A DNA stretch of 48,762 nucleotides from Candidatus Cloacimonadota bacterium. Lineage in GTDB: Bacteria > Cloacimonadota > Cloacimonadia > Cloacimonadales > Cloacimonadaceae. The translations under genes and the position numbers were made by a program. The stretch covers positions 1 to 48,762 of the forward strand of contig JAHDQK010000017.1 of the NCBI GenBank assembly GCA_018433885.1. Reading direction: 5' to 3'. Below are positions 17,590 to 27,349 of this stretch, piece by piece; positions within the stretch are counted from its first letter, which is position 1, and the number at the start of each line of letters is the position of its first letter. The notes under the pieces are model-generated. The model worked only from the letters and a program-made list of their open reading frames with translations, ran no database searches and had not been told where the DNA came from.

Positions 17590-18605
17590 AACCCATCGAT
17601 TACAAAGAAGCCGGAGTCGATATCGAAGCCGGAGAAAATGCCGTACGCAGAATCAAGGACAAGGTACGCAGCACTTTCAATGCCAATGTTCTCAGCGAAC
17701 TTGGCAGTTTTGGCGGGCTGTATCGCATAGATGATTCTTGGAACAAGCCGGTGTTGGTTTCCAGCACAGACGGAGTGGGTACAAAACTCCTGGTAGCAAT
17801 TCAAGCCGGAGTGTATCACACTGTGGGGCAGGATCTGGTAAACCACTGTGTGAACGACATCCTGGTACAAGGTGCAAAACCTCTGTTCTTTCTGGATTAC
17901 ATCGGAGTAGGCAAACTCTCGGTGGAAACCATTGCGAAGATCATCGACGGTTTTGTGAAAGCCTGCAAAGAAAACAACTGTGCGCTAATCGGTGGTGAAA
18001 TGGCAGAGATGCCGGGAGTGTACCAACCCGGAGATTTTGATCTTGCCGGAACCATCGTGGGGATAGTGGAAGAACCTCAGCTTCTGCCCAGAGTAAGTAT
18101 CGGGGCGGGAGACATCCTGCTGGCTCTGCCTTCCAGTGGATTACATACTAATGGCTTCTCGCTTGCGCGCAAGGTTCTTTTCGAACGTATGGGCTTGCAG
18201 GTGGATTCGTATCTGGAAGATCTCGGCTGTAGCCTTTCTGAGTGCCTGTTGCAGGTTCACCGGAGTTATTTGCCGGTGCTTCTACCATATCTGAAGGATT
18301 CCAACCTGCTGGCTTTGGCACATATCACAGGAGGAGGCATTGGCGGAAACTTGAAACGGGTGTTACCAAGTGGCATCAAGGCAGTGGTTAATCTACCCAA
18401 AACTGCGATTCCACCAATCTACCACATTATCCAAAAGGGTGGCAATGTAACAGATGATGTGATGCGCCAAACCTTTAACCTGGGCGTGGGCATGATCTGT
18501 GTAGTGAAACAGGAGCTCGTTTCCCGTTTTATGCAAGATACCGGAGCTACAATATTGGGAGAATTGGAGACCTGCGAGAGTGCAGCAAGAGTGGAATTCA
18601 AATGA
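17571..18605 (+). CDS. purM: Phosphoribosylformylglycinamidine cyclo-ligase (AIR synthetase)
   Basis: This 344-aa PurM closes the imidazole ring in purine biosynthesis using ATP. Family blocks are visible: DYKEAGVDIEAGENAV at the N-terminus, LVSSTDGVGTKLLVA, GQDLVNHCVNDILVQGA, ALIGGEMAEMPGVY, the Gly-rich ITGGGIGGNLKRVLP and the C-terminal FNLGVGM. The ATG is preceded by AAGGAAAG and lies inside the end of the PfkB gene. It is the last gene of this run. No other pur gene is in the window. Confidence 0.95.
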   Translation: MPDDNLKPIDYKEAGVDIEAGENAVRRIKDKVRSTFNANVLSELGSFGGLYRIDDSWNKPVLVSSTDGVGTKLLVAIQAGVYHTVGQDLVNHCVNDILVQGAKPLFFLDYIGVGKLSVETIAKIIDGFVKACKENNCALIGGEMAEMPGVYQPGDFDLAGTIVGIVEEPQLLPRVSIGAGDILLALPSSGLHTNGFSLARKVLFERMGLQVDSYLEDLGCSLSECLLQVHRSYLPVLLPYLKDSNLLALAHITGGGIGGNLKRVLPSGIKAVVNLPKTAIPPIYHIIQKGGNVTDDVMRQTFNLGVGMICVVKQELVSRFMQDTGATILGELETCESAARVEFK

Positions 18606-18807
18606 ATTTGCTAACTGCTTTTTATTCGATAACGTTCCCCTTTGCCAAAAGGGTTGATTCCAGCATACTCAAAAAAAACTGCTTGACTGATTTTTACTGC
18701 TCAGATATACGAGCTTTAAGAGGAATAGCCTTTTTGCTTTTTGGGCGATTTCTTGAACTAAATTATTACATAATAGTAAATAAGCCAGGATGAAGGGAGG
18801 TCCATCG
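18606..18807 (+). promoter_or_regulatory. Promoter and 5' leader of the TonB receptor operon
   Basis: This 202-bp gap carries TTGACT (18683-18688) and TATACG (18706-18711) spaced by 17 bases. Transcription would start near 18718, leaving a leader of about 90 nt before the receptor ATG. The strong ribosome-binding site GGGAGGT lies at 18795-18801. An open frame starting at 18602 crosses the promoter and does not look like protein. Confidence 0.5.
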
Positions 18808-21800
18808 ATGCGAAAAACTGCATTGATCCTGCTAATTGTGTTGCTCGTTGGCGTTGCATGCCTCGAAGCACAGACCACCGGTCGCCTTGCCGTTCGCGTT
18901 CGCGACACGCAGGGACGCCCGCTTGAGTTTGTGAACGTAGTGGTAATGTCCGGCACCCAACGCATTACCGGAGGCCAGACCAATGAACGTGGTCAGGCAA
19001 TCATTATCAACATTCCCCCGGGTACCTACTCTGTGAGATTCACTCTCGTTGGTTATGCTACCATGACCTATCAGAACGTGAGAATCCAGGTTGGTCAGAC
19101 TGCTGATCTTTCACCTACAATGAACCGCGAAGGCATCCAAACCGCAGCGGTGGTTGTGCAAGCTACTCAGGACAGAGTGGAAAGCGACCGTACCGGGTCG
19201 TCCCGACAGATCGAAATGGATCGTTTGTCGGATTCCGCTGTTTCGGATGTGGCTGGCATTATCTCTTTGCAAGCGGGTGTTACAAACATCGGTGGTGAAC
19301 TGCATATTCGTGGTGGTAGAGCAAACGAAGTGAACTTCACCATCGACGGTATGAGCGTATCCGATCCCGTGGACGGCGGCAGCGCTCTCTCCGTGGATAC
19401 CGACGCGATCAAGGATATGAAAGTGATGACCGGTGGTTTCCCCGCCGAGTTTGGTAATGCCCAATCCGGAGTTATCAACATTGTGACCAAAGATGGAGAT
19501 CCTTTCTTCTCCGGAAAGATTGAGTACAATACCGACCATATCATTGGTGAAGGTCGCAACTCCGACGTATTAAAGCTCGCGATTGGCGGACCGATAGTCC
19601 CCTTTGCTTCTCAAGACCTCAAAGAACGGCTTACGTTCTATCTGAATGGAGCCGGAGAATGGATGGACGGACGCTATAAAGACCTCTATATTACAGATCC
19701 CAATAAGGATTACAGCCTAAACGGAATATCCATCCTGGAAGCCGAGTATCCCAGATACGATCCCTACGAAGGGCGTGACAGCTTTTTGGGAGTGGATTTG
19801 GGCAACCGCAACTACAATAACTATAACATAAACTTGAAGACAAAATACGATCTCAATCCCGCCCAGAAGTTTACTCTTGCAGTACGTGGAGATAGATCCT
19901 TTTCCCATCCCTTCAACCCTGCTTTGTCCAGTGCAAACTACTTCTGGTGGCGTTACGCCCTCCAGCACTATAAATACGAAAACATTGTGCAACAGCAATA
20001 TATCGGAACATACGACCATATGTTCTCGCCTACTATGAACCTGAACGTGAAGGCAAGTTACTATAAGAAGATAACTGAAGAAGGTCCTCGTGGTGTGGAT
20101 CGGGATAACTATCTGTTTATGGTGGTAGATCCTGAAAACCCAGGTCCCGGCTATATCGACGATGTGCTTCTTGGTAATTATGGTTACAGCAGCATCGACG
20201 ACAATGGCGATGGAGTTCACGATTTTGGTTTCCTGCCCTCCTCCTTCTGGCAATATCGCCTCAGAAGCCAGGAAGAACCCCGTGGGATACCCGGTTTTCG
20301 TGCTCCCGGTACCATTTACCCCGATTTTATCGATGATGCTACTACCACAGTGAACTTCCGCACGGATTTTGAATGGCAAATCAGCAGAACACATCTTGCC
20401 AAGACTGGTCTGGAGATCATCAACCACAATATCGAAAAAGACCAAATGCAGAATTTCCTCTCCATCTATGAAGATCGCCGTCAAGGCTATCTGAACCGGA
20501 TTTACACCATTACCGACGCAGATGTAGATGCCTATAATGCAGCACCCGCGGATGATCCTTATGTACCGGAAGCTCTGTATGCCATCGCCGCTCTGGTGCA
20601 GGAACCGGAAGCAGTATCCGATCTTGTTCCTATCTACAAACCGATGGACTATTATAATGCCGCTAAAGCCGCCGCCGGTAAGCGCGATGGTTATTCCGCC
20701 AAACCTTGGCAGATGGCTTATTACCTCCAAGACAAAATGGAATGGGAAGGCATGATTGTAAATGCAGGTCTGCGTTTTGACTTCTGGTATCTGGGCTCCA
20801 GCTACCAAGTCTTGCAGGATGACGGCAAATTCGCGGATCGTGAATTCAGTAAAAAAGATCGCTTCCAGATGATGGTCTCTCCCCGTCTGGGTGTGTCGCA
20901 TCCCATTACAGATCGTGACGTGCTACGCTTTGCCTATAACTATCAGAACCAATTGCCTCAGATGCAGTATATATTCACTTCCAAAACTCCGGAAGACGCA
21001 AACCTCTCCGATGTAGCGATCACAGTTGGTAACCCCAAACTGGAACCGCAGATCACAGTTACCTACGAGGTGGGTCTTTCGCACCAGCTTAGCGACGACT
21101 ATGTTCTGGATATGACTGCTTATTATAAGAACCTATACAATTATGTAAGCACTCTGCGCGAACGGAAGCCCGGTGAAGAAAGCGTATCCTGGTACCGTTA
21201 TATCTCTGAGGACTACGGCTCTGCCCGTGGTATCGATGTCCAGCTGGAGAAATTGCTCTCGAACTTCAATACTTGGAGTATTGCCTACTCTCTGGCTTGG
21301 GCTCAGGGAAATAACTCTGAGACCCTGGTTCAAGACGAGAACACTTCTCTGCGCGAGTTTCCGCTGGATTGGGATGTGCGGCACAACGCCTCCATCAACT
21401 ATACTTTCCGCATCGGTCGCGGCGAAGAATACTTCGTCCCCTTCACGGACTATATTCTTCCTCTGGATGATTTCTCCGCAAACATCAACTGGAGCTTTGT
21501 ATCCGGCTCTCCCTATACCCCGCAGAGTACCGAAGGGAATGCCTTCCTAGATACAAACAGCAAGCGCAAAGACCCCACCAATCAAGCCAATGCTCGCTTG
21601 ACCAAGGGCTTTGTGTTACCCGGTGGATCAAGCTTCAGAGTGTTCTTGGATATCGAAAACCTGTTCAAAACCAAGAACGTGAACAGAGTGTATCCCAGAA
21701 CCGGTTCTGCCTATGAAGATGGTGAAGATCTCGAAGATGATCTTGTAGATTATGTTTATCCCGAAGTGGAATTCACTTACGGACGTTCCATCCAAAACCC

Positions 21801-21855
21801 AGCTTACGTAAACAACTACCGCGGAGTAACCCTCGGCGTGTCGTTTAACTTCTAA
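18808..21855 (+). CDS. TonB-dependent outer-membrane receptor with carboxypeptidase-like domain
   Basis: This is a 1015-aa outer-membrane receptor. A signal peptide (RKTALILLIVLLVGVACLEAQ) is followed by a CarboxypepD_reg-like beta domain (about 25-105, with DTQGRPLEFVNVVV and IPPGTYSVRF). A plug domain comes next (about 115-235, LHIRGGRANEVNFTIDGM and NAQSGVINIVTKDG), then a long barrel ending in the beta signal GVTLGVSFNF with terminal Phe. I chose the ATG six codons into the frame because GGGAGGT precedes it. An Asp-rich loop DDNGDGVHD lies near residue 463. The substrate is unknown. The gene heads an operon with its own ExbB, ExbD and TonB. A SusD-like partner, expected for SusC transporters, is absent. 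Confidence 0.92.
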   Translation: MRKTALILLIVLLVGVACLEAQTTGRLAVRVRDTQGRPLEFVNVVVMSGTQRITGGQTNERGQAIIINIPPGTYSVRFTLVGYATMTYQNVRIQVGQTADLSPTMNREGIQTAAVVVQATQDRVESDRTGSSRQIEMDRLSDSAVSDVAGIISLQAGVTNIGGELHIRGGRANEVNFTIDGMSVSDPVDGGSALSVDTDAIKDMKVMTGGFPAEFGNAQSGVINIVTKDGDPFFSGKIEYNTDHIIGEGRNSDVLKLAIGGPIVPFASQDLKERLTFYLNGAGEWMDGRYKDLYITDPNKDYSLNGISILEAEYPRYDPYEGRDSFLGVDLGNRNYNNYNINLKTKYDLNPAQKFTLAVRGDRSFSHPFNPALSSANYFWWRYALQHYKYENIVQQQYIGTYDHMFSPTMNLNVKASYYKKITEEGPRGVDRDNYLFMVVDPENPGPGYIDDVLLGNYGYSSIDDNGDGVHDFGFLPSSFWQYRLRSQEEPRGIPGFRAPGTIYPDFIDDATTTVNFRTDFEWQISRTHLAKTGLEIINHNIEKDQMQNFLSIYEDRRQGYLNRIYTITDADVDAYNAAPADDPYVPEALYAIAALVQEPEAVSDLVPIYKPMDYYNAAKAAAGKRDGYSAKPWQMAYYLQDKMEWEGMIVNAGLRFDFWYLGSSYQVLQDDGKFADREFSKKDRFQMMVSPRLGVSHPITDRDVLRFAYNYQNQLPQMQYIFTSKTPEDANLSDVAITVGNPKLEPQITVTYEVGLSHQLSDDYVLDMTAYYKNLYNYVSTLRERKPGEESVSWYRYISEDYGSARGIDVQLEKLLSNFNTWSIAYSLAWAQGNNSETLVQDENTSLREFPLDWDVRHNASINYTFRIGRGEEYFVPFTDYILPLDDFSANINWSFVSGSPYTPQSTEGNAFLDTNSKRKDPTNQANARLTKGFVLPGGSSFRVFLDIENLFKTKNVNRVYPRTGSAYEDGEDLEDDLVDYVYPEVEFTYGRSIQNPAYVNNYRGVTLGVSFNF

Positions 21856-21878
21856 ATTATTCCAAGGAGGAATCATAA

Positions 21879-22628
21879 ATGAGAAAATTCTCGTACATAG
21901 TGCTGCTGATCACGCTTGCTAGTGTGTTGATCCCTGGCATGGCTTTTGCTCAGGAAGCAGTTGAGGAAGCTGCCGCAGCTGCTGGCAGCAGTGGTATGGA
22001 GAGCTTTGCCGAACTCGTATTTGGCAGTGGCATGGTTAAATGGTTTAAAGACGGCGGATGGGCTATGTGGCCGATCCTCATTGTCGCCCTTTACGGCGTA
22101 GCTTACATTATCTGGAAGTTCATCGCGCTGTTTTATGGCAGAATCAATCTGAATGCCTTCCTGGATAAAATCCTTCCTTTAATCAAGGATAAGAAGTATA
22201 AAGAAGCGGCAGAAGTCGCCAAGAATACCCGTGGACCCGTTGCGGCTATCGTATATGCCGGTCTGCTTAAGGCTGATGGCGGTATCGCAGCCGTTGAAAA
22301 AGCCATCGAAAATGCTGCCATGATCGAAATGAGCTATCTCGAAAAAGGTTTCCTGGAGCTTTCCACAGCCATTACTCTTGCTCCGATGCTGGGATTCCTT
22401 GGTACCGTGGCTGGTATGATCAGTGCCTTCGACGCTATCGCTGCAGCTCGTGCGGTGGACGCAACCATCGTGGCAAGTGGTATCAAGATCGCTCTTATCA
22501 CCACCGAAGCCGGTCTGATCGTAGCTATTCCCGTGCAGTTTTTTAACAACATCTTCGTAACCATGGTAGACGGCATGGTTATCAATATGCAGAAAGCAAC
22601 TGAGAAAGTTGTAGAAGCAATGCTGTAA
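21879..22628 (+). CDS. exbB: ExbB/TolQ/MotA-family proton channel
   Basis: This 249-aa channel subunit uses the proton gradient to energise TonB. A cleavable-looking N-terminal signal (IVLLITLASVLIPGMAFAQ) and an Ala-rich stretch precede TM1 (WPILIVALYGVAYIIWKFIALF). The conserved core follows, ELSTAITLAPMLGFLGTVAGMISAFDAIAAA, then a last helix, TTEAGLIVAIPVQFFNNIFV. A strong AAGGAGG site lies before the ATG. It sits 23 bp after the receptor gene and before two ExbD genes. An ExbB with an added signal segment is common in FCB-type bacteria. Confidence 0.92.
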   Translation: MRKFSYIVLLITLASVLIPGMAFAQEAVEEAAAAAGSSGMESFAELVFGSGMVKWFKDGGWAMWPILIVALYGVAYIIWKFIALFYGRINLNAFLDKILPLIKDKKYKEAAEVAKNTRGPVAAIVYAGLLKADGGIAAVEKAIENAAMIEMSYLEKGFLELSTAITLAPMLGFLGTVAGMISAFDAIAAARAVDATIVASGIKIALITTEAGLIVAIPVQFFNNIFVTMVDGMVINMQKATEKVVEAML

Positions 22629-22649
22629 AAAAGCCCAAGGGAGATTATA

Positions 22650-23075
22650 ATGAAAATAGGACGTAAAAGGAAAAGCAAGGCCGAGATTCCGACCTCGTCG
22701 ATGTCCGACATTGCTTTCCTCCTCATCGTCTTCTTCATGGCGACCACCAAGTTCGACGTGAAAGAAGGGATCAGGATAGTCCTTCCCCAAGCGTCAGAGG
22801 AAGGGGCGGAACAGACTCAGACCCTTACTCTTACAGAAAACGAGATGACCCGTTTGCAGATTACGGAAGATGGTAGAATCGCAGTGAATAACGACGCTCC
22901 CCGTGCTTTTGAAAGCGGCGAGCTGGATGCCCTTATTCAGCAGAAAGTAAGAATCAATCAACAGATGATCTTCAAGGTTATCACGGATCGTGAGGCTACT
23001 TACAACGAAATGATCCGTGTGGTTGACCGCCTTAAGGCGGCCAAGATCGAAAAGATCTCGCTATCGACAAATTAG
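22650..23075 (+). CDS. exbD: ExbD/TolR-family biopolymer transport protein 1
   Basis: This 141-aa protein has one N-terminal membrane helix. The motif IPTSSMSDIAFLLIVFFMATT contains the conserved proton-carrying Asp (SDIAF), followed by a periplasmic domain with VITDREATYNEMIRVVDRLKAA, typical of ExbD/TolR. It is the first of two tandem ExbD genes, sharing the same SMSDIAFLL core but diverged in the periplasmic part, where this copy keeps the better-conserved C-terminal half. A GGGAG site precedes the ATG. Confidence 0.92.
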   Translation: MKIGRKRKSKAEIPTSSMSDIAFLLIVFFMATTKFDVKEGIRIVLPQASEEGAEQTQTLTLTENEMTRLQITEDGRIAVNNDAPRAFESGELDALIQQKVRINQQMIFKVITDREATYNEMIRVVDRLKAAKIEKISLSTN

Positions 23076-23084
23076 GAGAGAGAT

Positions 23085-23519
23085 ATGGCAAACTTCCAGA
23101 AAAAAAGAAGCCGTGACGTAGCCATCCCTAATGGGTCGATGTCTGATATTGCGTTTCTGCTGTTGCTCTTCTTCATGGTTAGCACAGTGTTTGTTCAGGA
23201 AAAGAAATTCTGGGTAGAACGCGATCGCTGGCCAATTGCGGAAAGCATCGAGCGCATCCCCCGCAATCACACCACAACCATCTACGTGATGAGGGATGAG
23301 ACTATTCTTATCGACGACATTCCCACCCGCATCGAGAGTTCGGAAGACGTCTTTGTGTCTTCTACTCTGATTAGAAAAAAAGCTGACGATCCCGAGCTCG
23401 TGGTCTGTTTCAGAACCGACCGGGATACCAAATATGGAGTAATGTCCGATGTAATGCGGCAACTACAGACCGCGGAAACGCTTGTAGTGGCCTTTGAAAC
23501 GCAACAGCGGCATAACTAG
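23085..23519 (+). CDS. exbD: ExbD/TolR-family biopolymer transport protein 2
   Basis: This 144-aa second ExbD paralog has IPNGSMSDIAFLLLLFFMVST with the conserved Asp in the membrane helix. The periplasmic domain has WVERDRWPIAES, TTIYVMRDE and FRTDRDTKYGVMSDVMRQL. The two ExbD copies probably form a heteromeric dimer in the channel, as suggested for other two-ExbD operons. It starts 9 bp after the first copy with TAGGAGAG as ribosome-binding site. Confidence 0.92.
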   Translation: MANFQKKRSRDVAIPNGSMSDIAFLLLLFFMVSTVFVQEKKFWVERDRWPIAESIERIPRNHTTTIYVMRDETILIDDIPTRIESSEDVFVSSTLIRKKADDPELVVCFRTDRDTKYGVMSDVMRQLQTAETLVVAFETQQRHN

Positions 23520-23528
23520 GAGGCAAAG

Positions 23529-24161
23529 ATGAAACAGCAGTTTACAGATTGGAAAGACATCGCCAACAGCCAATTTAGCAAGGCTCTGGCGCTTTCGATT
23601 ACGGTGTTGCTCTTTGCGATGATGGTTACTCCCAAGATTGAAGTGCGCAAGCAGGTCTTCAAATCCCAACAAATGGAACTGGTAGATATCCCCATGGAGG
23701 AGCGCGAGAAGATTGAACCCCCGGAAACAGAAGTTCAGATCGATATCCCGCTGGTTATCAGTGACGTCTTGGGAACTGAAGAAGTGGATATGGCTGCTTA
23801 CGAAAGTGCCATCGCGCAGATCGGTAATATAAACACCACTACAGCTTCCAGCCTCAACCAAGTGGATGATCGTCCGGCAAACTTCGTGCCTTACGATGAT
23901 CCCCCGGTTGTGATCGGAAGTATCAGCCCAGTATATCCGGATTTTGCTAAAAGAAACGGAGTGCAGGGTACGGTGGTTTTGGAAGTGGAAGTGCTGAAAG
24001 ATGGCTCTATCCGCAATATTCATGTGAAGCGTTCGGTTCCTGGCGGGCTGGATCAGGCTGCCATCGACGCCGTTCGCAAAGTTAGATTTCAACCCGGAAG
24101 AAGTAGCGGTCAGCCTGTTGACGTACTGCTGATCATTCCAGTTGAATTTAAACTTAATTAA
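23529..24161 (+). CDS. tonB: TonB-like energy transducer
   Basis: This is a 210-aa TonB-family protein. One N-terminal membrane helix (ALALSITVLLFAMMV) is followed by an acidic linker (MEEREKIEPPETEVQID) and a C-terminal TonB domain with SPVYPDFAKRNGVQGTVVLEVEV, KDGSIRNIHVKRS and GLDQAAIDAVRKVRFQPG. The linker lacks the long Pro-Lys repeats of E. coli TonB, so the reach across the periplasm is shorter, as in many FCB-type TonB proteins. An AGGAGG site precedes the ATG. Position after exbB and two exbD makes it the partner of the operon's receptor. Confidence 0.93.
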   Translation: MKQQFTDWKDIANSQFSKALALSITVLLFAMMVTPKIEVRKQVFKSQQMELVDIPMEEREKIEPPETEVQIDIPLVISDVLGTEEVDMAAYESAIAQIGNINTTTASSLNQVDDRPANFVPYDDPPVVIGSISPVYPDFAKRNGVQGTVVLEVEVLKDGSIRNIHVKRSVPGGLDQAAIDAVRKVRFQPGRSSGQPVDVLLIIPVEFKLN

Positions 24162-24175
24162 CCCGGGAGTGTTTG

Positions 24176-27100
24176 ATGAAGTTTAATAGAATCGTGTTCT
24201 GCCTGATTATTCTGACCCTGTTTACGGTCAGTTCCGTGTTTGCGGCCATGGCAGTACCCTCTACCGGAACCAAGAAGCTGGATCTCTCCAAATACCACAA
24301 CGTTGGTAACATTTGGCTGAGAGTAAGTAACTATGGTTTCTTCGGCTCTGGTGATGATATTGTACCCCAATATCCTTCTCTGGAATATCCTGGCGGTAGC
24401 GGTATTGACTATCTGTATCAGGGTGCTCTCTGGTTCGGAGCCAAGAAGCAAAGACGCGACAGCGCGAACCGTAAGTTGTACTGGACAAAATACCCTCCGT
24501 CTTCCGCAGGCGATGTAGTATACGAAGGTCATGAAGACTGGACTTCTGATATGATCCCTGTGCTGGATACCTTGGTAACTGTGGGATTTGATGGCGATGA
24601 TGATCTCTATGAATTCCTGCCGGCATACAATCCACTTCTGATCGCAAACGCTGCTCAGAGTGGTAACTATGCATTGTATAATGCCCTTGATGGTATTGCC
24701 TCGGCATCCATCCGCACCCAAAAACGTGGAGTGGACGATGATGGCGATGGTCGCATCGATGAGGACTTCGCAGGTTACACATTCCCCTTCCGCGCCGCAC
24801 ACGAGTTACCTACTCAATTCAGTGCGTTTGGGAGCAGCTACTTGCACCAGATGTCTTCGAACGATTTCTCCATATTGGATGATCCTGAAGCATATCAAAT
24901 CTGGTTCCCTCTGGGATTCATGGATCTCTCAGATCCCAGCGGGCAACATGGCACAAGAACATATTCCTATGCCGTTCCCTACGATGACGACCACGATGGA
25001 CGTATAGATGAAGATGGAGCACCGGTTTCTGAGCAGGACTATATCGCATATTACTACGACTATTGTCCCTTTGGAACCATAGGCGACCGTGATCACGGTG
25101 GCTCTCGCGGACAGAACACTCACTATCCTTTGAATGTGAAAGTACGCCAGATGAGTTATCAATGGAGTTACGATTACATCAAAAACCTGGTCTATGTGGA
25201 ATTCAACATTACAAATATGAACCGGGAAGATGAATTGTTCGACTGCGCCATGGGTATTTACATGGATGCGGACGTAGGACCTCAATCCTGGGGTTCCGAG
25301 AAAGCAGCCGACGATAAATCTGGCTATGTCAAAGGTACTGGCTACGAATTTGCCTATACTTACGATGCTGACGGCGATGGCGGACTAACCACTGGTCTGG
25401 TGGGTGCTCGCGTCTGTTCTCCGGATCCTGAACAGCTTCAGTTCCACTGCTGGTATTGGCGTGTGGGACAAGGTCCGGATGATAGAAACGCCAGAAACAT
25501 CGCTCCGAACTTGAAAACTGCCAACCAAAAGTATTGGCTGCTTACCGGTAGAAATCCGGACACGGCAAAGTACACTCCCCTGCGTCCGGAAGATGATAAC
25601 ATTATGGAATATGAACAGCCTACTCCTAATGATACCCGGTTCCTGTTCTCTTTCTACGGAGCTCAGCCCGGTAGTCCCGAATATGACGAATTAGATGAGT
25701 TTGGCAACTATTACAAGCGTTGGAACCTGGCCCCCGGAAAGACTATGAAGATCGTGGTGGCTGTATTCCCTGGCGATAACAAAGAAGAACTCAAGAGAAC
25801 TGCTGCTCGCGCCAAGATCATCTATGGTGAAGCTCAGAACCTTATTACCGTTACCCAGCCCGACACAGCGTCGCACTACAATCCTCCGGAACCTCCTGAA
25901 ATACCCAAAATGTATGCGGAGATGATGGAAGGTGAAGATGGACACAGAATCGATGTCTATTGGGATAACCGTAGCGAATTCTCCTATGACTTCATGAACG
26001 TTCTCACCGCCGAAATCGGCTGGCAGAATCCTAATAACAACCCCAACTTGGTACATGGCATCGATAGTGATCCCACCCCATACCTTGGTGGAAACTGGCC
26101 CGCAGATTTCCCTGAAGAATTCCGGTTCGACGAAAATGACCCAAACTTTGTTTGGAAAAACGCCGCTTTGGTGAATCCTTTCACCGGCTACAGACTTCGT
26201 CACGACTTCCAAGGCTATGCCGTCTGGGGTCGCTCCGGAAGCGGTAGCCGTGAAGATTGGGAACTGGTAAAACGTTGGGACAAAATTGATACTGCTCGTG
26301 ACCATCTGGATTACTGGATCAACGAAACTGCACCATACGACTCTCTGAATGTAAACTACGGCGGTTACACCGGAATCGATACTGATCTTCCCAACGCTTC
26401 CAATCATCCTGAATTAGACAAGAGAGGATGGCAGGCTAGCCCTGAGGATTACGCAAGATTCTGGCAATTGGATAGTAACTACCAATACAAGATAAATGAT
26501 GGAACTTTCTACGGCTGGCCTCTTTATGATCCAGACAAGGAATGGACTCCTGAAATCCAGGCACAAGCAAATGCTATTGCCGAGGCGAACGAGTTTCTTA
26601 CTGATGAACAAGTAGCCGCTTTGCAAGCGCGCCTCTTTATTCATCCGCATCTTGTTCAAGAAGGTCGCGAAGAGCTTTTCGACGCCCTTTACGATACCAA
26701 GATGATTCCTCTGAAATCCTTTGCCTTCCCCGGAGGCGCAGGTGCCGGAGATCCCAGTGCGGAAGAAATCGAAAAACTGAAGAAGCAGAGACTCGCTCGC
26801 AGATACTATAAATCTCAGATCATGTTTCCCAGACGTGGTGTGGAATACTACCTCGCGGTGACTGCTTACGATCGCGGTATTCCTTCTCAGGATCTGGACT
26901 TCCTGGAGACAGGACGCGACGCTGATGCGAACATGAAAGTCTTCTTCCCCGGTTCGCTTTCTCGTGATAAAATGGATGACATCAAAGTGATCCCCAACCC
27001 ATATATCGGGCGTAGTAAGTTTGATGGCAGATACGACAACGACGAGAAAGGCGATAAGAGCCGTCGGTTGTGGTTCGTAAACCTGCCCAAACGTGCCACT

Positions 27101-27340
27101 ATCCGCATCTATACTCTGGCGGGTGACCTTGTGGATGAACTCCATCACGATGGAGCTACCACAACGGACGTGATCACGATCTCCAAAGCCGCTACCCAAG
27201 GCATCGCTGCCGATGGTATGCATTCATGGGATCTGCTTTCCAAAAATAATCAGATTATCGCCCCCGGCGTGTATCTATTTAGCGTCGAAAATCGCGATAA
27301 TGATAAAATCAAAGTCGGCAAGTTTGTCGTAATCAAATAG
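24176..27340 (+). CDS. Large secreted protein with calcium-type Asp loops and sorting-tail-like C-terminus
   Basis: This 1054-aa protein is of unknown function. It has a clear signal peptide (KFNRIVFCLIILTLFTVSSVFA). Three Asp-rich loops of the calcium-binding DxDGDGxxDED kind lie at about 187-197, 270-281 and 396-402. The C-terminal 110 residues (IPNPYIGRSKF, ATIRIYTLAGDLVDEL, GMHSWDLLSKNNQIIAPGVYLF, KFVVIK) match the FlgD-Ig/type IX sorting-tail pattern, pointing to export and surface attachment. The rest is rich in Tyr, Trp and Pro with no domain I recognise. The frame begins one codon earlier at a TTG; I use the ATG, with GGGAG five bases before it. It is co-transcribed with the TonB system. 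Confidence 0.75.
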   Translation: MKFNRIVFCLIILTLFTVSSVFAAMAVPSTGTKKLDLSKYHNVGNIWLRVSNYGFFGSGDDIVPQYPSLEYPGGSGIDYLYQGALWFGAKKQRRDSANRKLYWTKYPPSSAGDVVYEGHEDWTSDMIPVLDTLVTVGFDGDDDLYEFLPAYNPLLIANAAQSGNYALYNALDGIASASIRTQKRGVDDDGDGRIDEDFAGYTFPFRAAHELPTQFSAFGSSYLHQMSSNDFSILDDPEAYQIWFPLGFMDLSDPSGQHGTRTYSYAVPYDDDHDGRIDEDGAPVSEQDYIAYYYDYCPFGTIGDRDHGGSRGQNTHYPLNVKVRQMSYQWSYDYIKNLVYVEFNITNMNREDELFDCAMGIYMDADVGPQSWGSEKAADDKSGYVKGTGYEFAYTYDADGDGGLTTGLVGARVCSPDPEQLQFHCWYWRVGQGPDDRNARNIAPNLKTANQKYWLLTGRNPDTAKYTPLRPEDDNIMEYEQPTPNDTRFLFSFYGAQPGSPEYDELDEFGNYYKRWNLAPGKTMKIVVAVFPGDNKEELKRTAARAKIIYGEAQNLITVTQPDTASHYNPPEPPEIPKMYAEMMEGEDGHRIDVYWDNRSEFSYDFMNVLTAEIGWQNPNNNPNLVHGIDSDPTPYLGGNWPADFPEEFRFDENDPNFVWKNAALVNPFTGYRLRHDFQGYAVWGRSGSGSREDWELVKRWDKIDTARDHLDYWINETAPYDSLNVNYGGYTGIDTDLPNASNHPELDKRGWQASPEDYARFWQLDSNYQYKINDGTFYGWPLYDPDKEWTPEIQAQANAIAEANEFLTDEQVAALQARLFIHPHLVQEGREELFDALYDTKMIPLKSFAFPGGAGAGDPSAEEIEKLKKQRLARRYYKSQIMFPRRGVEYYLAVTAYDRGIPSQDLDFLETGRDADANMKVFFPGSLSRDKMDDIKVIPNPYIGRSKFDGRYDNDEKGDKSRRLWFVNLPKRATIRIYTLAGDLVDELHHDGATTTDVITISKAATQGIAADGMHSWDLLSKNNQIIAPGVYLFSVENRDNDKIKVGKFVVIK

Positions 27341-27349
27341 GGAGGAAAC

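Noticed and set aside
18602-18793. 63-aa open frame overlapping the purM stop
   Set aside because: It runs over the receptor operon's promoter, has no ribosome-binding site and no protein-like pattern.
18840-18875. Lipoprotein signal in the TonB receptor (Cys after GVA)
   Set aside because: The -3 position is Gly, so the lipobox is poor; cleavage after AQ as a normal signal peptide fits better.
19717-20901. 394-aa minus-strand open frame inside the TonB receptor gene
   Set aside because: Antisense shadow of a strongly supported receptor; no start signal and a His/Ile/Val-rich shadow composition.
25691-26407. 238-aa minus-strand open frame in the large secreted protein gene
   Set aside because: Antisense shadow caused by codon bias of the real gene.
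26414-27223. 269-aa minus-strand open frame
   Set aside because: Shadow of the 1054-aa secreted protein gene, no ribosome-binding site.
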